DNA of 64,000 nt, from the NCBI RefSeq assembly GCF_001445575.1, contig NZ_CP013200.1, positions 3,658,001 to 3,722,000 of the forward strand, written 5' to 3'. Position 1 is the first letter of the stretch; every line of letters starts with the position of its first letter. This DNA is from Arthrobacter alpinus (GTDB taxonomy: Bacteria > Actinomycetota > Actinomycetes > Actinomycetales > Micrococcaceae). Below the pieces are notes generated by a model that saw only the letters and a list, made by a program, of their open reading frames with translations, had not been told where the DNA came from and did not search any database. Both the position numbers and the translations under genes were made by a program. Positions 54,319 through 62,838 of the stretch are shown in pieces.

Positions 54319-56094
54319 ATGCGCGTCCTATTTGAAGCCGCTTGGTGGTTTGATGGACCACCATCTGGAAAGAATGTATTACGATCCATGGTTGACGCTT
54401 GGGCCAGAGTATTCCCGGACGACAATATAGTTATTGCAACAAGAAGCGCAAGCATACTCGCAAAAGATGAGTTGACGATCGGGAAATTCGATAATATAGC
54501 CCTACATTCCAATCAACACGCTATTGCGGCAACATTGGAAATGACAAAACATTCAAATTTTGACGCGATTGTTACACAAAATTTCACACCCATTAAATCA
54601 TCGCCGATTACCGCGGTATTTATTCACGACGTCATGTTCCAGGAACACCCCGAATGGTTCACGTGGAAAGAACGCATATATTTGAGTGCCATCCCATTGT
54701 TAGCCCGCCGAGCCAATATAATCATGACATCATCGGCTTCCGAGCACGAGAGAATCGCACGTCTAAATCCTTCACTTGCCGCAAAAGTCCACCATGTAGG
54801 CCTTGGACTTCCCGAAGACTTTCGTCGTGCCGAGCTGTCACCCTTACTACCCGGACTATCGAAAGGACAATTTTTCCTCACGGTTGGCCGTCTCAATATT
54901 CGGAAAAATGTCTCTGCGGTGATCTCAGCATTACGGGCAGACGGTCTGATCAGTCCCAGTTTTCCCCTTGTAGTAGTCGGCTCATCCGATGGCCTTATCT
55001 CACCTCCTGACGGACAAGCGGAATATGGCGATGACGTCATTTGGACAGGTTTCGTATCGAATTCCGAGCTAAAACGCCTCTATACCGACAGTGCCACATT
55101 TATTTTTCCGTCTCTGGACGAAGGTTTTGGCCTGCCAATTCTCGAGGCGTTGGAATGCGGGGCACCGATCGCCTTGAGCCGAATTCCGGCATTTGAAGAA
55201 TTCGGTTCAGTTGGTCATTTTTTCGATGCGTTGGTCCCGGGGGAGATTGCTTCGGCAGTTCGCTCCGCCATGAGATCCGGCACTTCGAGTCTCCCATTAT
55301 CCGACGCATACTCTTGGGAGAAGACTGTAACCAGCATGCGAGCGGCTATCGACGCACAATTGCACGACAATAACGCAAAGACATCTGGGACTCGCAAAAT
55401 TTTGGACATGATCTATCGCCGGTCCAGGGGAATTAGCACAGGTATCGACCCGACGCTGAAGTCCAGTGACCTGATTTCGGTTGTCTCGAGACGATCTGGA
55501 CAACTCTTGGTGGGGGCACTACGAGGTTTCCCGTCAGCACTTATTTCGCCGTCGGCCACCATTCGCGGACGGGGACACATAGTGCTGGGCAGAAGCACCG
55601 TCCTCAATGCAGGTGTGACGATCGACGGCGTTAGCCAGCAGGGAGTTGTGCTCGGCGACCACGTCACAGTCGATCAGCACGCGATCCTCCGTGGCTCGGG
55701 TGTCATACGAAACGTTGGCGTCGGCATAAGCGTCGGGTCACGAACATCCATCGGCGCTTTCAATGTCCTGCTCGGCCAAGGTGGTATAACGATCGGCAAG
55801 GATTGTCTACTATCACCCAACGTAACGATCGTTTCTGAGAACCATAACTTCGAAAGTACTGATCGGACCATCCGAGACCAAGGCGAGACGCGACTTGAGA
55901 CAACCATCGGCAACGATGTATGGATCGGCGCGGGGGCGACAATACTCGGTGGATCTGACATCCGCGATGGGGCTGTGATAGCCGCCGGGGCCGTGGTCAG
56001 AGGACTCGTTCCGGCGGGGGCGATCGTTGGCGGAGTCCCCGCCAAAGTCTTGGGGTATCGCGGCTCCAAGGAGAAGGATGGATCCGTCGATTAG
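54319..56094 (+). CDS. Fusion of GT4 glycosyltransferase and hexapeptide-repeat O-acetyltransferase
   Basis: This 591-residue protein has a GT4 glycosyltransferase at residues 1-345 ([40 protein letters not shown]). After a basic linker comes a left-handed beta-helix acetyltransferase from about 415 onward ([54 protein letters not shown] with the catalytic His, and [16 protein letters not shown]). GGGAGG precedes ATG 54319. The gene is visibly A/T-richer than the rml genes beside it. It would transfer a sugar and acetylate it, or acetylate the acceptor, in one polypeptide. Confidence 0.88.
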   Translation: MRVLFEAAWWFDGPPSGKNVLRSMVDAWARVFPDDNIVIATRSASILAKDELTIGKFDNIALHSNQHAIAATLEMTKHSNFDAIVTQNFTPIKSSPITAVFIHDVMFQEHPEWFTWKERIYLSAIPLLARRANIIMTSSASEHERIARLNPSLAAKVHHVGLGLPEDFRRAELSPLLPGLSKGQFFLTVGRLNIRKNVSAVISALRADGLISPSFPLVVVGSSDGLISPPDGQAEYGDDVIWTGFVSNSELKRLYTDSATFIFPSLDEGFGLPILEALECGAPIALSRIPAFEEFGSVGHFFDALVPGEIASAVRSAMRSGTSSLPLSDAYSWEKTVTSMRAAIDAQLHDNNAKTSGTRKILDMIYRRSRGISTGIDPTLKSSDLISVVSRRSGQLLVGALRGFPSALISPSATIRGRGHIVLGRSTVLNAGVTIDGVSQQGVVLGDHVTVDQHAILRGSGVIRNVGVGISVGSRTSIGAFNVLLGQGGITIGKDCLLSPNVTIVSENHNFESTDRTIRDQGETRLETTIGNDVWIGAGATILGGSDIRDGAVIAAGAVVRGLVPAGAIVGGVPAKVLGYRGSKEKDGSVD

Positions 56095-56234
56095 CATGCC
56101 AAGGGTTGGGGCATTGTGGATTAATGATTACTTTCGTGTAACAATTGTCAACGGTTCTCGAAACATCTGTCCGGGTCGCGCACACCTACTGGGGGTGGCA
56201 GCGCAACCGCATCCCCTCCCATGAGGACTCTAGA

Positions 56235-58076
56235 GTGATCCCCACTTTTCGAAATGTAATTACCCGTGCCCAAAAACGATCCACTAAAGGCCGTACCCTG
56301 CTGGCAGTGACTGCTTTGGGTGTTGCAACAGTGCTAGTTGCGCCAATGGCCCAGGCCGCACCCTCAGCGCCCATCGACGCCGCGTCGCCCATCAACATGT
56401 CCGGAACTCGCGTGAACGCTGGCTCGGCACCTGTCGGTTCCACGTCCTATTCCATTGGTGCCGGAGCAATCTACGTATCACCATCCGGTTCGGACACTTC
56501 TTTAGGAACTCTTAGTTCTCCGTTGAAGACCGTGTCACGGGCAATTTCAGTCGCTCCTTCCGGAGCAACGATCGTAGTTCGCGGCGGAAATTACCACGAG
56601 GGCGTCAAAGTACCCGCAAATAAGAACTTGACTATCCAGTCATATCCGAAAGAGGCTGTCTGGTTTGACGGCAGCCGCCCTGTTACCAATTGGGTGGCAA
56701 GCGGCAAAGTTTGGGTAGCTTCCGGCTGGACAGCAAAATTTGATGCTAGCCCTACGTATACAAGAGGCGCAGCCGATGGAAACACGCCAGGTTGGTCCTT
56801 CGTCAACCCAGCGCATCCCATGGCAGCGCATCCAGACCAAATGTGGATCGATGGCAAAGCCTTAACACAGGTTTCGGCGGCGGCAAGCGTGACGCCTGGA
56901 ACGTTTTACGTTGACTACGCCACGAGCAAACTGTATCTGGGGAGCAGCCCCGAGGGTCACAGCGTGCGTGCTAGCGACATCGCAAAAGCCGCCAGCGTTC
57001 AGAGTACCGGGAGTACCCTGCGTGGCATTGGATTCCAGAGGTTTGCGCCCAGTGTGCCCGACATGGGAGCGGTCACAGCAGAAAAGGACAATGTCACCAT
57101 TGAAAACGTTGTCATAGTAGACAACGCAGGTACGGGGCTTCACGCAGTAGGGGCCAATATTACGTTCCGCAATGTGACCCTCGCGCGCAATGGCATGCTC
57201 GGTGGAAGTGCAAGCTACGCCGACAATTTCAAGGCCCTCGGAATTCTGGCTTACGGCAACAACACAGAACTGTTCAACAACGCGCCGGTGTCCGGTGGCT
57301 TCAAGATTAGCCGGTCACGGGGTGTCACGTTCCGAGACAGCTCCTTTACGAACAACGCGGGCCCCGGGCTCTGGTTTGATGAGTCCGTGTACAACGGCCA
57401 AGCGATTCACAACGACATAATTAATAACGTTGGCCACGGACTGATTACCGAAATCTCTTCTAATTTTGTCATTGGAGACAATGTCATCACTGGCAACACG
57501 GGTGACGGGTTCAAGCTCAATGACACGAGTGTTGTAAATATCTGGAACAACACAATTGCAGGTAATGGCCGGAACCTCAACATCGTCCAAGATACTCGGA
57601 GGGCAAGCAACAAGTCGGTTCCAGGACACGACCCCCGGCAGGCATTTCCCGATTCGACCATGACGTGGGTCAACAAGGACATCGTGGTGCGCAACAACAT
57701 TCTTGCGGCCGGCAAAGGCAACTGCCTTCTATGCGTTGAAGACTATTCAAAGGCACTCACTGCCGAGGCCATGAGCGTCAGTGCAATAGGAAACGTCTAT
57801 GCACGTCCAACAAAGACCAGTCCATCATGGACCAACGTCTGGTCGAGAGGAAGCGCCAACCCCGGCGTGTATACAACCCTTGATGCATTCAAGAAATCGA
57901 CAGGTCAAGAAAATAGATCCATGCTCATCGAAGGAGCTGCGGTTACTTCAGGATGGAAGCCAGTATCGGAGGTCATAGCGTCACAAACTGCCGTGAGCGT
58001 CCCGCTCCCATCATCGATGGCCACTCTGCTGGGCAAGCCCGTCGGGGCTGCCTATCTTGGCGCTTCCTTGAACTAG
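56235..58076 (+). CDS. Secreted right-handed parallel beta-helix protein
   Basis: This 613-residue protein has a Sec signal (TLLAVTALGVATVLVAPMAQA). Then come YVSPSGSDTSLGTLSSPLKT and VVRGGNYHEGVKV, the standard opening of polysaccharide-lyase-like beta-helices, and repeated turns such as NVTIENVVIVDNAGTG, GVTFRDSSFTNNAGPG, NFVIGDNVITGNTGDG and NIWNNTIAGNGRN. It is probably a polysaccharide lyase, epimerase or glycan-binding structural protein. GTG 56235 follows GAGGA; earlier codons in the frame lack a site. Its 3' end overlaps the convergent polymerase gene by 66 bases. Confidence 0.85.
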   Translation: MIPTFRNVITRAQKRSTKGRTLLAVTALGVATVLVAPMAQAAPSAPIDAASPINMSGTRVNAGSAPVGSTSYSIGAGAIYVSPSGSDTSLGTLSSPLKTVSRAISVAPSGATIVVRGGNYHEGVKVPANKNLTIQSYPKEAVWFDGSRPVTNWVASGKVWVASGWTAKFDASPTYTRGAADGNTPGWSFVNPAHPMAAHPDQMWIDGKALTQVSAAASVTPGTFYVDYATSKLYLGSSPEGHSVRASDIAKAASVQSTGSTLRGIGFQRFAPSVPDMGAVTAEKDNVTIENVVIVDNAGTGLHAVGANITFRNVTLARNGMLGGSASYADNFKALGILAYGNNTELFNNAPVSGGFKISRSRGVTFRDSSFTNNAGPGLWFDESVYNGQAIHNDIINNVGHGLITEISSNFVIGDNVITGNTGDGFKLNDTSVVNIWNNTIAGNGRNLNIVQDTRRASNKSVPGHDPRQAFPDSTMTWVNKDIVVRNNILAAGKGNCLLCVEDYSKALTAEAMSVSAIGNVYARPTKTSPSWTNVWSRGSANPGVYTTLDAFKKSTGQENRSMLIEGAAVTSGWKPVSEVIASQTAVSVPLPSSMATLLGKPVGAAYLGASLN

Positions 58077-59327
58077 GCGCTGATTGCTGACTCGGTCGGC
58101 AAACTTTGTTGCGTTGCTGGTGTGCCGCTCCACTAGCAACGCAACAACAAAGAAAAAAATGAACGGAATACTTGAATCAACCAACCCGTTCTCAAGGAAA
58201 CTCCGAACAAGGACCAAAACGAGTGCCGGCGTCGTAAACGACCTTATGCTACCTGACCTGAAACTACTCACCACTGTAGCCAGGCACCAAATAGCCAAAA
58301 TGACAGTTCCAATCACGCCGGCTTGCGCCAGTGCGGAGATCCAACTGCTATCAAGAACCTGATCCTGCCAGTATTGTCCCGCTACGGCCACCTGTTTCAC
58401 GATCAGACCAGATCCTACCCATCGAGCCCAGGTGCCCGGAGGCGTGTTGAGGACTGCTGTCCAAGCTATTGTCCGTGCATTCAACGTTAGCAAATTTGCC
58501 CCGGTCGGATCCCCCCGTTCAATAACCTTCGCCAAGGTGTTAGTCCCAACGAGAATATAAAAAACGACAGGTATCAGGGCAAATATGGATAGAACGACAC
58601 CCAGACGCCACCGACGTCGATGGAGAACAATCAATATCATTGCCAGCATCGTCGCAAATAGACCTGTTCTCGATCCGGTAAGCCAAACTAGACTGAACAG
58701 GACAAGCAATGCGGGTGCGCCCACAATGAATTTTGTTTTTCCATAACTGAGCTCGTGGACGAGACCGAGCGCAGGCAAACAACAAAGCAGTGATATGTCA
58801 TTCGGGTTTAGAGGCGGAACCACTCCGAATATCCGATCGCCGGCCAAGATAGACTGAAATCCCGTGACGGCGGCAAGGACTCCCGTCAATGCCATAACGG
58901 TAAGCAACGAGACAAGAATCGGCCTGGCAGGAAATGCGCCTAACAGGAACACGATCGTCACGGCCACAAGCAGCACTCTGATGCTGAGGACCGTTGAGGC
59001 ACCGAGGCTGCCGGTGGCAACGGCCCCTATTGTGGAAATCGCAACATACGCCAGAAGGAAACCAACCGACCGGGCACTCAAGCTCTGTTTGTTTTGTGTA
59101 AATCGGTAGGCAATGACGGCGGTAGCCAGTGCAAGGATCCCTAGGGCAGCCTTCGCCAGCACAACCGGGTCGGCCCCACCGGAGTAATAAACACCCTTGC
59201 GCCAAGAAACGACGCTGGCGACGACCAGCAACCACGTTACGTAGGGGGCAAGGTCACGAAGAAGTTGATGTTTGTAGGCTTGCCCGACCGGGCCATGACT
59301 ATCCGTCTGAAGTGCGGTGGTTTTCAT
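58011..59327 (-). CDS. O-antigen ligase/polymerase family protein (second locus)
   Basis: This 438-residue membrane protein has about eleven hydrophobic segments. It carries features of the Wzy/ligase superfamily: FLLAYVAISTIGAVATG, VVPPLNPNDISLLCCLPALG, LTGSRTGLFATMLAMILI and a large loop TLNARTIAWTAVLNTPPGTW. It likely polymerises or ligates the polysaccharide of this locus. Its first codons overlap the end of the upstream Wzz-like gene by 29 bases. The stop lies within the last codons of the convergent beta-helix gene. Confidence 0.86.
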   Translation of the reverse strand: MKTTALQTDSHGPVGQAYKHQLLRDLAPYVTWLLVVASVVSWRKGVYYSGGADPVVLAKAALGILALATAVIAYRFTQNKQSLSARSVGFLLAYVAISTIGAVATGSLGASTVLSIRVLLVAVTIVFLLGAFPARPILVSLLTVMALTGVLAAVTGFQSILAGDRIFGVVPPLNPNDISLLCCLPALGLVHELSYGKTKFIVGAPALLVLFSLVWLTGSRTGLFATMLAMILIVLHRRRWRLGVVLSIFALIPVVFYILVGTNTLAKVIERGDPTGANLLTLNARTIAWTAVLNTPPGTWARWVGSGLIVKQVAVAGQYWQDQVLDSSWISALAQAGVIGTVILAIWCLATVVSSFRSGSIRSFTTPALVLVLVRSFLENGLVDSSIPFIFFFVVALLVERHTSNATKFADRVSNQRLVQGSAKIGSPDGLAQQSGHR

Positions 59328-60687
59328 ATTCAGAACCCCGTCTTAGGTAATCCGACGCTTGCCAAGATTCCAAAACACTCGATTTCTTCCCATTTGGCAC
59401 CGCGCACATGACAACTCCAAGCGGCTCAATGCCAAAGGCACGCACCTGGGACACCAAACGTGACAAAGAAATTTGGGTCGTTCGACGATAGTCGATCACC
59501 AAAATGATGCCATCACTGGAGGTCGCGATCGTGGCAAAATCTACTGGCCGGGATGCCGGGCTTGTATGTGCCAGGACAACGTCGAACCCTTCCCGGAGAT
59601 GCTTTGCCAAGTCTGCAAAATGCTGGCTTACAGCGAAATTAGTGGGCGCATTCTCGACTTTGCCCGCAGGCACCAACGCGTATCCGAGCTGTTGCGGCTG
59701 TACGATCACATCCGCGAGATCACATTTCTCATTGAGTACGTCCACAACTCCGTGACTGTCCGACAACACAGTGCCGTGAGCGTACTCCATGGCCTCATAG
59801 TCCAGCTCCATCAAACTTGTGTGTCTGCCAGAGGCAGCGATGGCCGCGGCCAAGTCACATCGCAAATCTGAAGTCCGCAAGTCCGCGTCGCTGGAGAATA
59901 GTACGAGGGGGTTCGGAATTCTGCCTCCGACTACCAAACTCAAGTGTGAGTACAGTTCATCCACGTCGTCGCTCATAGTCGGTTTGCGCAAAGCATGTAG
60001 ACCGGAGATGAGCAGTCGTGACGGTGGCCGTCGTATTTGGCCAAGAACAGGCAACCCGCTTGCCCTCCTGACATCGTCGCTATCAAACACCCGCCTTTTG
60101 AATCTTGCCATGAGGACGGCTGTAGCAAGCCCAATCGCCAGGCCGACGAGCAGCCCCATCGCCCCGTTGACCGCCAGGTTTGGCGATGACTTTGAAGCTG
60201 GGGGCAATGCTGGCACAGTCAAGACAAGGGAGACGGCCGAAGCCTTTTCGCCGTCCGCAGTCTCCAGCTTGCCCACCTCTGTGGCAAGGCTACGAGACAC
60301 AGAATTTGCAATGTTCGCAGATTCCCCAGCGCTAGAGTCCTGGACCTCGATCTGAAGAAACACCGTATCTATTGGATTTGTTGCCTTGATCCGAGACCTC
60401 AGGTCAGCTAGTGACAAGGACAGGCCGAGCTCGGTAATCACTGGCGACAAAACATCCGGACTCATGACCACGCTCGGGTACGATTTGACCCGTTGAAGAC
60501 CAAATTGTGACCGCTCATAAAGTGATCCGGAAGTCGAGTCAACTTTGACGAAAAGCATGGCATCAGCCGTGTAAACGGCGGGCATCCGTTGTGTAACAAC
60601 GAACGCGGCACCCACCCCGAGAATGAGACACACGACAACTACAAACCATCGGTCGCGAATGGCCTTGATGTAGTCACTGAGATCCAT
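59299..60687 (-). CDS. Wzz-like chain-length protein with degenerate BY-kinase domain
   Basis: This 462-residue protein begins MDLSDYIKAIRDRWFVVVVC, a Wzz domain with flanking helices at residues 14-36 and about 175-195. The C-terminal half has the layout of a bacterial tyrosine kinase, but the Walker A position (LVLFSSDADLRTSDLRCDLA) lacks any GxGKST. The Walker A' position reads VVLAHTSPASRPVD without the usual DTPP. No Tyr cluster ends the protein. It probably controls chain length without kinase activity. The frame opens to 60738; ATG 60687 gives the usual Wzz N-terminus. Confidence 0.85.
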   Translation of the reverse strand: MDLSDYIKAIRDRWFVVVVCLILGVGAAFVVTQRMPAVYTADAMLFVKVDSTSGSLYERSQFGLQRVKSYPSVVMSPDVLSPVITELGLSLSLADLRSRIKATNPIDTVFLQIEVQDSSAGESANIANSVSRSLATEVGKLETADGEKASAVSLVLTVPALPPASKSSPNLAVNGAMGLLVGLAIGLATAVLMARFKRRVFDSDDVRRASGLPVLGQIRRPPSRLLISGLHALRKPTMSDDVDELYSHLSLVVGGRIPNPLVLFSSDADLRTSDLRCDLAAAIAASGRHTSLMELDYEAMEYAHGTVLSDSHGVVDVLNEKCDLADVIVQPQQLGYALVPAGKVENAPTNFAVSQHFADLAKHLREGFDVVLAHTSPASRPVDFATIATSSDGIILVIDYRRTTQISLSRLVSQVRAFGIEPLGVVMCAVPNGKKSSVLESWQASDYLRRGSEYENHRTSDG

Positions 60688-60798
60688 GTAACCCGTCCGT
60701 TCGCCTGTCCCTCCACTCATTGAGTTTTGGCTATACACAGCATCGCACCTCGGCGAAACGAATGCGAGCCATGACCGGGAAGTGACGAAATATTCGTC

Positions 60799-61560
60799 TC
60801 ACTTCGTCAACGACCTGAGTTCCATGAACCACTTCGGGAGCGCCAGACAAAGGAATACGGCATTGGCAACCAGGAGAAGTACGTAGATGGGCACGAATGT
60901 CGACTGCAGCCAGATGAGACCGAACATCAGAATCATAAAACCGTAGTCGGTGGGTGTCACCGCAATTGAATAGAGTATCGACGACTTGCCCTGGCCTTTC
61001 ATGATCATGGAAGTTGTGCCGAGATGCTGCCTCCGCAATTGGTCAGTAAGGATCATGGCGAAAAAGAAGATGGTGGACACAGCCGAGTAAAGGATCGGCA
61101 CTAGCATCAAGCGAATATCGATGCTGTAATTCAACCACCAACACAGGAGAATACTAATATGCAGGAACGCGGCCTTTACCGCGTCGACGACATGATCCAA
61201 CCACTCGCCAGCTGCACTTCCCCCGCCACGAAGCCTAGCCAGCTGCCCATCGGCAGCATCTAATGCGTAGCCGATCATCAAGAGAATCATGCAAGCAATG
61301 GCGCTCCCCCACCACAAATGACCAAAAGCAGCCAATGCTAATCCGGCAAAGGTAAAAACCGCACTCATAGCGGTCACCTGATTTGGCGTGAGGCCAACGA
61401 CGAAAGCCCCAGCTGCCAGAATCCTCCCGAACGGCCTGTTGACGAAGCGCGAGTATGCAGGCGCCCCCTTATTGGTCTTTTGAGACTCTGCCAAACGTCC
61501 CAAGGCACCCCGGTAGCGTGGGCCGATACCTGCGGGATAAACTGCACTCGCCTCAGACAC
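60799..61560 (-). CDS. CDP-alcohol phosphatidyltransferase family membrane protein
   Basis: This 253-residue protein has about six membrane segments and the family motif DAADGQLARLRGGGSAAGEW followed by LDHVVD, keeping all four metal/CDP aspartates. It transfers a phospho-alcohol from a CDP-alcohol to an acceptor hydroxyl. The usual acceptors are glycerol-P, serine or inositol-P; here, inside a polysaccharide locus, a CDP-linked polyol or head-group transfer to a lipid or glycan is possible. It overlaps the upstream glycosyltransferase by eight bases, so it is translationally coupled. Confidence 0.88.
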   Translation of the reverse strand: MSEASAVYPAGIGPRYRGALGRLAESQKTNKGAPAYSRFVNRPFGRILAAGAFVVGLTPNQVTAMSAVFTFAGLALAAFGHLWWGSAIACMILLMIGYALDAADGQLARLRGGGSAAGEWLDHVVDAVKAAFLHISILLCWWLNYSIDIRLMLVPILYSAVSTIFFFAMILTDQLRRQHLGTTSMIMKGQGKSSILYSIAVTPTDYGFMILMFGLIWLQSTFVPIYVLLLVANAVFLCLALPKWFMELRSLTK

Positions 61561-62782
61561 CGGAGTCCTCCTTTGAATAGTTCTCGCCTTTGACTGTCCA
61601 GGCGGACTGACTTCTGCGTACTGCGCGACGGTGTCGTTCGCCCTTGCCGGCGGCTAAGTCTCTTGCCAAGCCTTCATAACCGAGTGCAACGTCGTCCCAG
61701 TTGAAAAGCCGCGCGGCCCGACGTTGGATCTGGTCTCCAAGTTCTACTTGGTCATGTGGACTACTTTCAGCTGACGAAACGAACTGTGTCACATCAGATG
61801 GTGTGCAAAAGAATTGTCCAAGATCCCCCAAGACCTCCCTGTTGAAGACAACATCAAAGGCACATACAGCGGTCGCGGCCCCCATCGCCCGCAACAACGA
61901 AGGGTTGGTTCCTCCAACTGAGTGCCCATGCAGGTAAGTCAGTGCATGCGCATACAACTGGTCCAATAAATCCTGGTCCCAAACTCCCCCCAGCAGTCGA
62001 ATCCTCTCGTCGTTCTTCGCGATTTCTTCGATTTGATTCGTATATGACGCCGAATATGGAGCCGAGCCGACTACCACGAGTGGCAATTTTGCATTACTTG
62101 CGTGGTAGCCCCGCACGATCATCTCCACGTTGTTCTCAGGTTCAAACCTGGCAACAACAAGATGGAACTTCTTCGACGAGACCGACAAGGATTCCAGTTT
62201 TGTATCCGACGGGAGGTTCAGAATTGGACTTCCGTACCTTAAAAGATGGCTAGAAACTCCAAACTCGTATTCATAGTAGTCCGCGATACCTTGGGCATCG
62301 GCAATGATTGCGTCTGCGGTTCGAACGGCGAAGGATTCAGCAAATCGATAGTATCGTCGTCCTGCTGATCCCCACTTTCCGCGAAGCCATTCTAAACCGT
62401 CAACGTGCACGGCTGTTGGAATCGCACGGAGATGCAGCGCCGGGACAAATGGAGAATTTGCCGCATTGAACACGAAAGCCACATCCGGCTTTCCACGTGC
62501 GCACGCATGAAGGACGGATATGGCTGTGTGACTTAACGTTTCCACAACCTTTGCCCGAATCGACGGCAAATGGACCAACTTCATTCCTTCGTGCTCCCGA
62601 AGACGGGGCTCATTTCCTTTACGGCAATAGACTGTTACCGAATGCCCCCGTGCCACAAGACGTTTGCCAATTTCCTCGATAGCGGTCTCGAATCCGCCAT
62701 AGGCAGCGGGAACGCCACGAGTACCAATCATCACGATATTCAATGAGTCGTCCCCGCCGTGCTTTCGAGCAGATTCTGTCAT
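61553..62782 (-). CDS. GT4-type glycosyltransferase with DUF1972-type N-terminus
   Basis: This 409-residue enzyme begins with NIVMIGTRGVPAAYGGFETA, the signature of the DUF1972 rhamnosyl-/glucosyltransferase group. It continues with NAANSPFVPALHLRAIPTAV, HVDGLEWLRGKWG and the donor motif HGHSVGGTNPSLLRAMGAAT. Given the rml genes in the same neighbourhood, rhamnose transfer is plausible but unproven. ATG 62782 follows GGTGG; a TTG 12 bases earlier is possible. It is followed by the coupled CDP-alcohol phosphotransferase gene. Confidence 0.9.
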   Translation of the reverse strand: MTESARKHGGDDSLNIVMIGTRGVPAAYGGFETAIEEIGKRLVARGHSVTVYCRKGNEPRLREHEGMKLVHLPSIRAKVVETLSHTAISVLHACARGKPDVAFVFNAANSPFVPALHLRAIPTAVHVDGLEWLRGKWGSAGRRYYRFAESFAVRTADAIIADAQGIADYYEYEFGVSSHLLRYGSPILNLPSDTKLESLSVSSKKFHLVVARFEPENNVEMIVRGYHASNAKLPLVVVGSAPYSASYTNQIEEIAKNDERIRLLGGVWDQDLLDQLYAHALTYLHGHSVGGTNPSLLRAMGAATAVCAFDVVFNREVLGDLGQFFCTPSDVTQFVSSAESSPHDQVELGDQIQRRAARLFNWDDVALGYEGLARDLAAGKGERHRRAVRRSQSAWTVKGENYSKEDSGV

Positions 62783-62838
62783 GTCTTCCACCAACCCTTT
62801 TGATGACCTGATTTGGATTAACCTAAACGGCTAGCAGT

